This document shows, in pieces, positions 15,007 through 22,566 of a stretch of 64,000 nt of DNA (within the stretch, counting starts at the first letter, position 1; the number at the start of each line of letters is the position of its first letter). The DNA lies in the IMG/VR virus record IMGVR_UViG_3300019752_000005, positions 1-64,000 of that record. One strand, 5' to 3'. The translations under genes were made by a program, and so were the position numbers. Origin of the DNA: a virus. Below the pieces are notes generated by a model, which saw only the letters and a program-made list of their open reading frames with translations, had not been told where the DNA came from and searched no databases.

Positions 15007-16110
15007 ATGAAAGAAATAAAGATTTACGCTGAAGTTTTGGAAAAAAGCGCATTAGAACAGTTTGAATCTGCTATGCAGCAACCCGATGTAGTTAAAGGTG
15101 CGCTAATGCCAGATTCCCATACAGGTTACTCACTACCTATTGGTGCTGTTGTGGCAACAAATAATACTATATACCCCGCATGGGTTGGTTACGATATTGG
15201 TTGTGGTATGTGTGCTTTGAAGCTTGACGGTATAGATGTAACTGCTGTAAAAAATAACGCAAAGGATATTTTTGATGTAATTTATCGTGATATCCCTGTA
15301 GGGTTTAAAATTAATACCACTGACACAATGTACTCACTTGATGGGTTAACCAGTAAAGGTGTTGAGATAGCGGAGAGTAAGAACTACAAAAAAGCGTTGG
15401 GTAGTTTAGGTGGTGGTAATCATTTTATAGAAATCGGATATGATGAACAAGATAATGTATGGGTTGTAATTCATTCTGGTAGTCGCGGTGTGGGGCATGG
15501 TATTGCTACTCATTATATGAAATTATTTCACCCAGAGGGTAAAGCTAAAGATGGTCATCATGGTAAACATGTTGTATCACAAGATGGTAAAGATTATATT
15601 CAGGATATGAGTTGGTGTTTGGATTATGCTCTTGCTAATCGTCAAGAAATGATGTTTCGTGTTGTGAACGCGATTACAGAAAGCCTTGATATGTCTTGTT
15701 ATGAAATTGACTTTAGTGAAATTATTAATAGAAATCATAATCATGCTGTACTGCAAGATGATTTATGGGTTCACCGTAAGGGTGCTACCCATGCTGAGGA
15801 CGGTATGATGGGTGTTATACCGGGGAATATGCGTGACGGTTCTTTTATTGTGCGCGGTAAAGGTAACCTAAATTCCCTAAAATCATCATCTCATGGCGCA
15901 GGTCGTGTATTAGGGCGTAAAGCGGCGCGTCGTGAACTTAGTGTTGATAAGTTTATGGAGCAAATGAATGGTGTGCAGGCACTAGTGAGTGATAAAACTC
16001 TTGATGAGTCACCTGATGCATATAAAAATATTTTTGATGTGATGGCTGCCCAATCTGAGTTGGTTGATATTGTGGCTCATATTAAACCACTGATTAATAT
16101 TAAAGGTTAG
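15007..16110 (+). CDS. rtcB: RNA-splicing ligase RtcB
   Basis: A 367-residue GTP- and Mn-dependent ligase joining 2',3'-cyclic-phosphate (3'-phosphate) and 5'-OH RNA ends. The family signature is complete: metal-binding GYDIGCGMCALK, GGGNHFIEI, HSGSRGVGH, NRNHNHA and the guanylylated histidine region SSHGAGRVLGRKAARREL. Length is close to short bacterial RtcB proteins. In a phage it likely reseals tRNAs or mRNAs cut by host anticodon nucleases or toxins. It has its own promoter and a following hairpin, so it appears to be a single-gene unit. Confidence 0.95.
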   Translation: MKEIKIYAEVLEKSALEQFESAMQQPDVVKGALMPDSHTGYSLPIGAVVATNNTIYPAWVGYDIGCGMCALKLDGIDVTAVKNNAKDIFDVIYRDIPVGFKINTTDTMYSLDGLTSKGVEIAESKNYKKALGSLGGGNHFIEIGYDEQDNVWVVIHSGSRGVGHGIATHYMKLFHPEGKAKDGHHGKHVVSQDGKDYIQDMSWCLDYALANRQEMMFRVVNAITESLDMSCYEIDFSEIINRNHNHAVLQDDLWVHRKGATHAEDGMMGVIPGNMRDGSFIVRGKGNLNSLKSSSHGAGRVLGRKAARRELSVDKFMEQMNGVQALVSDKTLDESPDAYKNIFDVMAAQSELVDIVAHIKPLINIKG

Positions 16111-16119
16111 ATAATGACT

Positions 16120-16137
16120 GGTGGGGTAGTGCCCACC
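16120..16137 (+). terminator. Hairpin after rtcB, probable weak terminator
   Basis: GGTGGG (16120-16125) pairs with CCCACC (16132-16137). The following stretch is only moderately T-rich. Confidence 0.45.
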
Positions 16138-16164
16138 ATCTTGATTTTAACAAGGAATACTTTT

Positions 16165-16608
16165 ATGTTTTTATCGTTGTGGAGAGTTGCATTTAGTTGC
16201 TCAAATTGTGGGAAACAGTTGCCAGAAAAAAATAAAATAATGCTTGCTAGATGTGACGAGCAATTTAAAGCCACTTGTGTTCTTGATTGTGGGGGTTGTG
16301 ATTTTAATGATTGGGTTGTGGTTGATGGCAAACCAATTAAAGATAATAATATACAAGTCTACAAGGTTAGCCGAAATAGCTTAAGCGTTAAAATAATTGG
16401 TGATAGTAAGATAAATCTTGATCACCTAAGATCGATCTTAAAATCTATTAGTGATGATGGTGGTTACAGTATAATTTATGTGAATATGTCTAGCCTAAAT
16501 ACATGTCATTTTATCCAGATGTGCAAAGAAACACGCGTCACACAAGATGTTTATATTTCTAATGGGTGTGGCGGTTATGAGCTTATTCCTTATTATTACT
16601 TAGGGTGA
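16165..16608 (+). CDS. Unknown protein with zinc-ribbon-like cysteines
   Basis: 147 residues from ATG 16165, with AAGGA nine bases upstream; a longer frame starts inside the hairpin and is rejected. The N-terminal half has CSNCGK and CVLDCGGC, a four-cysteine pattern that could bind zinc. No family recognised. Confidence 0.5.
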   Translation: MFLSLWRVAFSCSNCGKQLPEKNKIMLARCDEQFKATCVLDCGGCDFNDWVVVDGKPIKDNNIQVYKVSRNSLSVKIIGDSKINLDHLRSILKSISDDGGYSIIYVNMSSLNTCHFIQMCKETRVTQDVYISNGCGGYELIPYYYLG

Positions 16609-16613
16609 ATATA

Positions 16614-17288
16614 ATGCAACTTAAAAGAAATATACTACGAACAATTGGAGAAAGGTTTTACGCATGTGGGAGACATAAGTGTTATAGATTTAAAAATGTA
16701 GAAATGAGAGATGTGATTATTAATGATGATTGTATAGAAATTAATATTTACCTTCTTGATAAGCGCGGGGAAACATGTTTAAGCGTAGTTGCTTACACAT
16801 TCTTAGGTAATGAGTTAACACTTATACGCAGTGAAAATAGTTTATCTCCACAATGTAAGATAGATAAAATGTATTTTTATGGTTTACATGGGGTTAACAC
16901 TTTATTTGATGGTGCTGAAACATTGTTTGACGCAATTGAGATTGTATGGAGTAAATGCAATCACGTATCTTCACTAGAACCAATGTTTCTGTCAGATTAC
17001 AGTAAGAATTCAATTAAGAATAGAATAAATTACCTCCTTGAGAAAGATTTTAGCGGTAAAGGTTTATCGTGGAGATTCGGTGGTGATTATGGGCGTGATT
17101 TAATATTAACATATAATAATGATGAGAGTGTATTATGGCTAGATTTTAATAGGTTGGCAGATAGTTGTTTCACTCTAAAACAGCTTGTGTGCGAACATGG
17201 AATTTATGGTGATGGTATGAATGAAGATAATGTGTATGACACGATCGTATGGTTGCTTGGGGATAATAAACTTATCGAGGTTTATTGA
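16614..17288 (+). CDS. Unknown protein
   Basis: 224 residues from ATG 16614 with AGGG upstream; GTG 16605 is an alternative. No membrane segment or known motif. Similar organisation to 14279-14941, so possibly a paralog. Confidence 0.5.
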   Translation: MQLKRNILRTIGERFYACGRHKCYRFKNVEMRDVIINDDCIEINIYLLDKRGETCLSVVAYTFLGNELTLIRSENSLSPQCKIDKMYFYGLHGVNTLFDGAETLFDAIEIVWSKCNHVSSLEPMFLSDYSKNSIKNRINYLLEKDFSGKGLSWRFGGDYGRDLILTYNNDESVLWLDFNRLADSCFTLKQLVCEHGIYGDGMNEDNVYDTIVWLLGDNKLIEVY

Positions 17289-17319
17289 AATGGTAAGTAG
17301 GTATGGGAGTGATAATTAA

Positions 17320-17670
17320 ATGAAGTGGTCAAGAAGTAGAAGTGATGCATTAACAGCCGATCTTAACAGTATAAGTTTATCTGAAATTAAATTCCATGTT
17401 AATGTTTTTATAGGTCGCAAAAAACAGGAAATAAGTGTTCATTTTATGGATAACGATGGGTACGGTATAAAGGGATTATATTATTTGGTTTTTTATACAA
17501 AAAAATCTGATTTATCATGTATCGGTAATATAAAAGGTTATTACATGATTGGCGGTAAAAAAATAAAAGTTTATTTATTGTCATTAATAATAAGTAAGTT
17601 GTCGCCGTATATTAAAAGCGGATCTGAGGATATGCGGAAACTGACTTCAGCAGGAAACAGCGATAAATGA
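17320..17670 (+). CDS. Unknown basic protein
   Basis: 116 residues, Lys-rich, with short beta-like stretches. No family recognised. Its end overlaps the next small start (ATGA). Confidence 0.45.
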   Translation: MKWSRSRSDALTADLNSISLSEIKFHVNVFIGRKKQEISVHFMDNDGYGIKGLYYLVFYTKKSDLSCIGNIKGYYMIGGKKIKVYLLSLIISKLSPYIKSGSEDMRKLTSAGNSDK

Positions 17671-17801
17671 TTATCAAAAAAAGAGATTCTTTGAATGATG
17701 TATCAATATCTATTATTTTACTGATTGGTGGAATAAATTATTCATATCAAAGTTATTTAGTGTTAGATAATACAGTTTTACTTGAGTCATCAGAGAATTA
17801 A
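17667..17801 (+). CDS. Small peptide with one membrane segment
   Basis: 44 residues from ATG 17667, overlapping the previous stop. One moderately hydrophobic segment (VSISIILLIGGINYS). No family recognised; assignment rests on gene packing. Confidence 0.35.
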   Translation: MIIKKRDSLNDVSISIILLIGGINYSYQSYLVLDNTVLLESSEN

Positions 17802-17855
17802 AAAAGTAATAGTGTATAATTATATTGTAAGTTTTATTCTTTTAGGGGTCTTATT

Positions 17856-18046
17856 ATGAAATCTAATGAAAATACAGTTGTTAATTCAATATTTATAGGG
17901 GCGGCACTATTAGTTGTTGGTTGGGTTATGAATATTGTTGCTATTTTTAATAGCCCAGCATTAGGGGAGTGGGGGGGGGGATGGAAATAGCAAGGGTGAT
18001 AGGAGTATTTATTGCTCCAATTGGTGGGATACTAGGTTTCTTTTAG
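17856..18046 (+). pseudogene. Small membrane protein gene interrupted at a G10 run
   Basis: From ATG 17856 the frame encodes one membrane segment (FIGAALLVVGWVMNIVAIF) and then stops at 17990, just past ten consecutive G (17971-17980). The -1 frame continues as MEIARVIGVFIAPIGGILGFF to 18046, giving a natural second membrane segment. With 8 or 11 G the gene would encode one intact protein of about 62-63 residues, like other short phage proteins with an IGVF-PPIG-type ending. The tract could be a phase-variation switch, a ribosomal slippage site or a sequencing error. A TATAAT box lies at 17815-17820 and a terminator follows. Confidence 0.6.
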
Positions 18047-18058
18047 TAATTAACTGAT

Positions 18059-18086
18059 AAGACGATTATTTGATCGTCTTTTTTTT
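18059..18086 (+). terminator. Rho-independent terminator
   Basis: AAGACGAT (18059-18066) pairs perfectly with ATCGTCTT (18073-18080), followed by a T run. Confidence 0.85.
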
Positions 18087-18098
18087 ACAGGTAAAACA

Positions 18099-18569
18099 AT
18101 GAAAAAACTAATACCATCTCTATTTATCATAAGCACTGTTGGCGTTATCGTCGCATCACTAGCGGTTAGTAATAACCATGTCGAATTCGTAGTAACAATC
18201 GCCACTGTATTTACCATTGCTGCCACAACAATATCTGAGTTACCGAAATATGAACAGGTTAAAGAGGTTATCCATTACACTAAAACAGAAGATGGTGTGG
18301 GAGAAAGAATAATCCAACTACCCAACGATCATATCCTCTATGATACGAGTGTGGATGAAAAAATGTTAGTTAACAACAAAGATGGAACTCTTTTAATATT
18401 ATTTAAACGCATAGATAATGGTTGGCAGGCTTGGCTTTACAATAGAGAAGTTATACCAGATTGCGTTTTAAGTATAGATGACGTTAAGCGTATTTCAAGA
18501 GATGTTGCCGTACATGAACTACGTTTCAAGAGATACATTGGTATACTCTATTATCCAAAGCAGACATAA
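18099..18569 (+). CDS. Membrane-anchored protein of unknown function
   Basis: 156 residues. Two N-terminal hydrophobic segments (LFIISTVGVIVASLAV and VVTIATVFTIAATTI) precede a soluble domain of about 100 residues. No family recognised. It begins 13 bases after the terminator. Confidence 0.55.
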   Translation: MKKLIPSLFIISTVGVIVASLAVSNNHVEFVVTIATVFTIAATTISELPKYEQVKEVIHYTKTEDGVGERIIQLPNDHILYDTSVDEKMLVNNKDGTLLILFKRIDNGWQAWLYNREVIPDCVLSIDDVKRISRDVAVHELRFKRYIGILYYPKQT

Positions 18570-18727
18570 GGGAAAGGTCTTACCTATTAAGCATGAGCAC
18601 ACGATTTAGTAAAGGATTCTTATGGAGGGAATATACTGGTATTATGGGAATTATTAAGCTTAAGTTAATATCAATGTTATATCCACATTAGGAATTAAAA
18701 TGAACGCGAGAATTAGATAGGAGATTC

Positions 18728-19093
18728 ATGATCATGAGTACTAATGTAGAAGCATGGGTAGGATATGGATTTAATATTAATGAGACTGACTCTAAAAAAA
18801 TAGTGAAATGGATTCGATCCAAAGTTGATACGGAAGAAGAATCTGATAATGAAATTATCGACTATTATTTGCATCAAGCTCTAAATAATAGTCGATATGG
18901 TAAGATTGCACGTGTAATGAGTGAGGGTGAGTATGATTTCTATATTCTTATAAACCCTATTCTTACTGAAGACGCTACATCGATAGATACAGATTGGATA
19001 CTGTCAGATAATTTAGGTTTAGCAATTTCTTTAAGGGATGAGCTTGGGATTAAGTCTAAAGTTGAGCTGAAACTAGGTTTAATGCGGTATTAA
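18728..19093 (+). CDS. Unknown acidic protein
   Basis: 121 residues. AGGAG lies 4 bases before ATG 18728 and 10 before ATG 18734; both starts are possible. Mixed alpha/beta composition, no family recognised. The 158 bases upstream hold no convincing gene, only a possible 32-residue frame at 18593-18691. Confidence 0.5.
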   Translation: MIMSTNVEAWVGYGFNINETDSKKIVKWIRSKVDTEEESDNEIIDYYLHQALNNSRYGKIARVMSEGEYDFYILINPILTEDATSIDTDWILSDNLGLAISLRDELGIKSKVELKLGLMRY

Positions 19094-19135
19094 GATTTAT
19101 GAGAGGTCGTTTGATTATTAATATTTGATTTACAT

Positions 19136-19162
19136 GCCAGCTTATTACAAGCTGGCTTTTTT
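19136..19162 (+). terminator. Rho-independent terminator
   Basis: GCCAGCTT (19136-19143) pairs perfectly with AAGCTGGC (19149-19156), followed by six T. The stem includes CCAGCTT, the first half of the dispersed motif. Confidence 0.85.
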
Positions 19163-19232
19163 ATCGGAATAAAAAGTTAGTATAACAGTACGTATCATTA
19201 GTAATTAAATTCATTCAATGGGGAATAAAATA

Positions 19233-19484
19233 ATGGATATTGAGAAAATTAAAAAAGAGAAAAGCGGGTTGGAATTATCTGTGTTGGGGGCATCAATTAT
19301 CCTCCCCACATCAGCTTGCTTTTGCATACACCACCTTATCACGGGGTCGCCTTGGTTTGCTAGCTTACTAGGGTTCACAGCGTTCATGGCACTTGGCTGG
19401 ATAAATTTGTCAACTGAGAAATTAGATGTTGTAAAAGGTGTTTTAGCTGAAACTGAAAGCAGTAAAAAAACACCGTTAGCTTAA
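19233..19484 (+). CDS. Small membrane protein, two TM segments
   Basis: 83 residues from ATG 19233, preceded by GGGG at 9 bases; an ATG at 19218 would place the SD inside the gene. Two hydrophobic segments separated by a short loop. The dispersed motif at 19313 falls in the first segment and is read as SACFC. Confidence 0.5.
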   Translation: MDIEKIKKEKSGLELSVLGASIILPTSACFCIHHLITGSPWFASLLGFTAFMALGWINLSTEKLDVVKGVLAETESSKKTPLA

Positions 19485-19494
19485 GAGGTATATA

Positions 19495-19797
19495 ATGTTA
19501 GGATTTAAAGATACAGACAAGTATAATGCACACATGAATCGTGCAAATACAGCAGCATCTCATTTGGAAGAGGTTTTTAGCAAGGTGAAGGTTGATTATA
19601 GTAATGGAGGATTATCTAGTGAATTGGTTTCTGTTGCTCATGATGATGGTAATCTAGTTATGGAACTAAATAAATCACAACAGCCTGAACTTGCTGCTCA
19701 CCTACTTAGTAAGAAGTTAATGAGTGAGTTTGGTTATCAATGCTACTGGGAAACAGATACAAGTGGAAAAGTAACAGGTTTTCTGATTAGGCATTGA
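19495..19797 (+). CDS. Unknown soluble protein
   Basis: 100 residues with GAGG upstream of ATG 19495. Helical N-terminus and a beta-rich C-terminal half. No family recognised. Confidence 0.5.
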   Translation: MLGFKDTDKYNAHMNRANTAASHLEEVFSKVKVDYSNGGLSSELVSVAHDDGNLVMELNKSQQPELAAHLLSKKLMSEFGYQCYWETDTSGKVTGFLIRH

Positions 19798-19799
19798 TA

Positions 19800-20177
19800 A
19801 TGGAGGAGCTTTATAAAAAGGTATCCAACTACTTACTACGAATACGTAATAAGGGTTTGGGTTTGGAGTTATGTCAGGTAAGCTTAATTAAAAACAAGAT
19901 ATATATAACCCATCCCGAACAAATGGTTTATTGTTGCCTTGATTTTAGAACGAACAGTAGTGATTATCAAGTGGTTGTAAACTGTAGTTTTGAAGGTCAG
20001 CACCTATATAGAAAAGTTATTGGTTTTAATTTAAATGAAATTGATAGATTACTTAATGATATTGATCTGTCTATATGTGGTTTTTTTGTGAAGATAGATA
20101 TGTATAGGGGGCTAGATGGTGCTAAATTCCAATGGGTAGGTGGTGCTAAGTTTAAAATGAATGGCTTCACCTATTAA
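19800..20177 (+). CDS. Unknown protein
   Basis: 126 residues from ATG 19800; TTG 19794 is an alternative. No motif recognised; general pattern like the other unknown proteins of this block. It ends one base before the structured RNA candidate. Confidence 0.45.
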   Translation: MEELYKKVSNYLLRIRNKGLGLELCQVSLIKNKIYITHPEQMVYCCLDFRTNSSDYQVVVNCSFEGQHLYRKVIGFNLNEIDRLLNDIDLSICGFFVKIDMYRGLDGAKFQWVGGAKFKMNGFTY

Positions 20178-20307
20178 TTGACACGTAGCAGAGGCATTAA
20201 ACGCTGTGTCACACCGCCTGCAAAGGTTAGTCCATGGCTTGGTAACGGTGATCTGTCCTACTTTACAGTAGCTGAGACCTCACACGTGATGCGGGGTCGT
20301 TTTTTTT
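20178..20307 (+). ncRNA. Candidate structured small RNA
   Basis: A gap of 150 bases without a gene contains four stems in a row. TGACAC 20179-20184 pairs with GTGTCA 20206-20211. CACCG 20212-20216 pairs with CGGTG 20246-20250, enclosing CCT-GCAA-AGG with a GNRA tetraloop and a CCA/TGG hairpin. CTAC 20258-20261 pairs with GTAG 20268-20271. A terminator stem follows at 20276-20298 with eight T. It is more GC-rich than its surroundings. It could be a regulatory or anti-defence sRNA, or the leader of the next gene. No known RNA family is recognised. Confidence 0.5.
20276..20307 (+). terminator. Rho-independent terminator of the candidate RNA
   Basis: GACCTC (20276-20281) pairs with GGGGTC (20293-20298), including one G-T pair, around a loop containing CACGTG, then eight T (20300-20307). 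Confidence 0.75.
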
Positions 20308-20327
20308 AATTTAAAGGGTGTTTATGT

Positions 20328-20570
20328 ATGTTAACGAAAGAAGAGATAAAAATAGTTAAAGAGCTGCGCTTAACAGCAAAAGTAGTTGGTTCTTTATTAA
20401 TGTTATTTGGTTATGGTGTTATAGTATTTCTTGTTGAAGGTGATCCTGTGGTTTATATTGCAATTATATTATTGCATTTTGTCATAGAAGGTGGGAGTAA
20501 CTTATTTGATAAGGGAATGGAGAGTGATAGAGAAATTATTGATAGCTGGTATAAGGTGAAAAATAAATAG
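20328..20570 (+). CDS. Small membrane protein, two TM segments
   Basis: 80 residues with AAAGGG upstream. Hydrophobic segments (VVGSLLMLFGYGVIVFLV and VVYIAIILLHFVI) flanked by charged ends. Last rightward gene of the accessory block, convergent with the next three genes. Confidence 0.5.
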   Translation: MLTKEEIKIVKELRLTAKVVGSLLMLFGYGVIVFLVEGDPVVYIAIILLHFVIEGGSNLFDKGMESDREIIDSWYKVKNK

Positions 20571-20586
20571 GGGAATCACACCCCTA
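20568..20586. terminator. Hairpin between convergent genes
   Basis: TAGGGG (20568-20573) pairs with CCCCTA (20581-20586). It overlaps the stop codon of the rightward gene and could serve both directions, though no long T run follows. Confidence 0.5.
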
Positions 20587-20598
20587 TCTTCAATATCT

Positions 20599-21108
20599 TT
20601 AGATATTTATTTTCTTAACTTCCACGCTAAGAGCTAAATCAAATAGAAAGTCTAGTAGTAAATCAATATTTTGGTAACCATCACACATATCTACCACTTG
20701 TTCTGTGGTTAGGTGCTTCTGCACACCTCTCATAACCGCACCTAAACTATCGTGTGACTCAACGATAGATACATCATGACTAAGTGTTTCTTTATCAAAA
20801 ACTGAAACCGCGTATTTGTTTTCTTTTGGTCGTTTATCCACCAGCATTCCTAACCCATCTTCTTTTGATTGACGTTTCTGGAATGCTGTTTGTTGGTGTT
20901 CGATAACTCCAATAGCGCAGTCTCCAATATAGGCAGTACTTTTTATTTTATCAATATTATTAGCATCCATAAACCAACTACCAGCACCCTCGATTTCTGA
21001 CAAACCTTTCTTCAAAGCATCCAGATCGCTTACAGCACTTACAACAACCTGTTGAATATTTTCTTCTGGATAATTGCACAAAGCCACCGTATAGGTTTTA
21101 AGATCCAT
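20599..21108 (-). CDS. Unknown protein, paralog of 21433-21870
   Basis: 169 residues. It shares its order of segments with the 21433-21870 product: an N-terminal YTV strand, a 'DALKKGLSEI' type helix, an IGVIEHQ segment, then a second half with KYAVSV and a VESHD-type segment. This looks like a repeated two-half fold and an old duplication. No known family. Translationally coupled to the membrane protein upstream (shared base at 21108). Confidence 0.5.
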   Translation of the reverse strand: MDLKTYTVALCNYPEENIQQVVVSAVSDLDALKKGLSEIEGAGSWFMDANNIDKIKSTAYIGDCAIGVIEHQQTAFQKRQSKEDGLGMLVDKRPKENKYAVSVFDKETLSHDVSIVESHDSLGAVMRGVQKHLTTEQVVDMCDGYQNIDLLLDFLFDLALSVEVKKINI

Positions 21109-21404
21109 TATTCACCACCATTAATATTAGTGTGAACAACATACTTCTTGATTAATGAAAATTTATATTCATTATTTACAAGAGTTTGTTGAAGTTCTGC
21201 ATCTGTAGCTAAAAAATAAGCTATTTTTGATAAGCATATAAACCCAAAAATCAGTGCTGAAAACACCATAATTAGGCTATTCATAAATCCGTTTACAGAG
21301 AAAAATCCAGCTATAGCGGATACAGTCATTACGAGAAATAAATACCCTAACCATTTCTGTGCAATACGACTTTGTTTTAATGTTAGTTTTCTTTTTCCAC
21401 TCAT
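21108..21404 (-). CDS. Small membrane protein, two TM segments
   Basis: 98 residues from ATG 21404 with GGGAAAG upstream; a TTG at 21419 is less likely. Basic N-terminus, two hydrophobic segments (YLFLVMTVSAIAGFFSVNGF and LIMVFSALIFGFICL). Placed between two paralogs. Confidence 0.5.
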   Translation of the reverse strand: MSGKRKLTLKQSRIAQKWLGYLFLVMTVSAIAGFFSVNGFMNSLIMVFSALIFGFICLSKIAYFLATDAELQQTLVNNEYKFSLIKKYVVHTNINGGE

Positions 21405-21432
21405 TGTTTGCTTTCCCAATTGGTTAAAAAAA

Positions 21433-21870
21433 TTATTCTGATATACATCTTATCTCCATATGACCATCATAAAGAACCTCTGCGATTTCATCAATACATT
21501 TACAGTCTTTTATTTCATCGTAACTATAATGCTTGGATGCCATCATAATAAAAGCATCAAACTCACTCTCAGCCATAACAATTTCAATTGAAGAGTCTTT
21601 AACTTGGAAGTCAGCGAAAGACATGGTATATTTGTTAAGTGGTTTAACTTGATTTTCAAGAACACCAATAACCATGTTAGCATCAAAAGCCAACCGTTTC
21701 ATTTCATCTAGTGAGTTGCATTCCTCAAACCCAGTTAAACCATCAGGTGCTGGTGCTAACATCTTGCGGATACCAGCCATTAACGCTTCACATTCTGATG
21801 CCGCTTTAACCTGCGTCATAAGCATATTGTTTGTGAATGAATCTGTGTAAGATACTGTATAATTTTTCAT
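21433..21870 (-). CDS. Unknown protein, paralog of 20599-21108
   Basis: 145 residues from ATG 21870, with AGGTG six bases upstream. Segments YTVSYTD, EALMAGIRKM, MVIGVLENQ and KYTMSFADF parallel those of the 20599-21108 protein. First gene of a three-gene leftward unit with a good promoter. Confidence 0.5.
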   Translation of the reverse strand: MKNYTVSYTDSFTNNMLMTQVKAASECEALMAGIRKMLAPAPDGLTGFEECNSLDEMKRLAFDANMVIGVLENQVKPLNKYTMSFADFQVKDSSIEIVMAESEFDAFIMMASKHYSYDEIKDCKCIDEIAEVLYDGHMEIRCISE

Positions 21871-21903
21871 GAAAAACACCTGTTTTTATTGTATGTGGTT
21901 ATA

Positions 21904-21932
21904 ATATTAGATTGTTTGGTGCCTTATGTCAA
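21904..21932 (-). promoter_or_regulatory. Sigma-70-like promoter
   Basis: On the minus strand, TTGACA (21932-21927), a 17-base spacer and TAATAT (21909-21904), 34 bases before the gene starting at 21870. Confidence 0.6.
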
Positions 21933-21941
21933 GTTTTAATC

Positions 21942-21965
21942 AAAAAAAAAGAGGGTTACCCCTCT
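21942..21965 (-). terminator. Rho-independent terminator
   Basis: On the minus strand a GAGGG/CCCTC stem with a GTAA loop is followed by nine T. It ends the gene at 21977-22504. Confidence 0.8.
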
Positions 21966-21976
21966 TCTTTTATTCT

Positions 21977-22504
21977 CTAATTATCTTCTACCTTATCAAC
22001 TTTATTTTTGCTCTCAATCTTTGGTTTCAAACAATAATACTTAAAAAACACCCCATCCCCCACAAGAGGATGGTAAAATAAAGATACTTTAGGATTAAAG
22101 ATATCGCGCAATAAACCAATACCATATTGCTTAGGTAATTTAAAGCCAAATGTTTCCGCATAAAACCTGATAGTATCCCATGCTAGAAACTTAAATGTTT
22201 TATCTGGGTAATCATATTTAATATCAACCACTAACACACCACGTTTAACCTTATTTGTGTATAAGGTAATAGTGCTACCCTTGGGTAGTCTTGCACCGTT
22301 TTTAGGATCGGTATAATAACTCTCCACGCTTGTTTTTAAGGCTTGAGGAAACTCACCATCAGAAAAGTCTTTACCATTATATGATAGTTTACCACTATCA
22401 CCGTTAAGTGATTCTGTAGCTACAAAAATTCTATCACTGTTCAATTGACCGCTTGTTAGTGTTGCTGTTAACTTGTGTATAGTTCTATATCTATAGTCGC
22501 TCAT
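21977..22504 (-). CDS. Unknown protein
   Basis: 175 residues, basic, with several aromatic residues and a Lys-rich C-terminal tail. No family recognised. Downstream of the ribonucleotide reductase gene, separated by a hairpin. Confidence 0.5.
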   Translation of the reverse strand: MSDYRYRTIHKLTATLTSGQLNSDRIFVATESLNGDSGKLSYNGKDFSDGEFPQALKTSVESYYTDPKNGARLPKGSTITLYTNKVKRGVLVVDIKYDYPDKTFKFLAWDTIRFYAETFGFKLPKQYGIGLLRDIFNPKVSLFYHPLVGDGVFFKYYCLKPKIESKNKVDKVEDN

Positions 22505-22521
22505 AAGTATTCCTTTTGTTT

Positions 22522-22545
22522 AAGGATGCACATCTATGCATCCTT
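22522..22545 (-). other. Hairpin between RNR and downstream gene
   Basis: AAGGATGCA (22522-22530) pairs perfectly with TGCATCCTT (22537-22545). No T run follows on the minus strand, so it may be a processing or stability element and not a terminator. The terminator at 58025-58053 also has an AAAGGAT/ATCCTTT stem. Confidence 0.45.
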
Positions 22546-22566
22546 TAAAATATAGGTTAGATTAGC

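Noticed and set aside
18593-18691. 32-residue frame before the 18728 gene
   Set aside because: No SD and no protein-like features; left as a possible leader peptide only.
20178-20183. TTGACA as -35 box for the candidate RNA
   Set aside because: No acceptable -10 box lies 16-18 bases downstream, and the bases are explained by the first stem of the RNA structure.
4622-20570. The accessory block as an integrated prophage or plasmid within the phage
   Set aside because: No integrase, transposase, flanking direct repeats or clear compositional border were seen.
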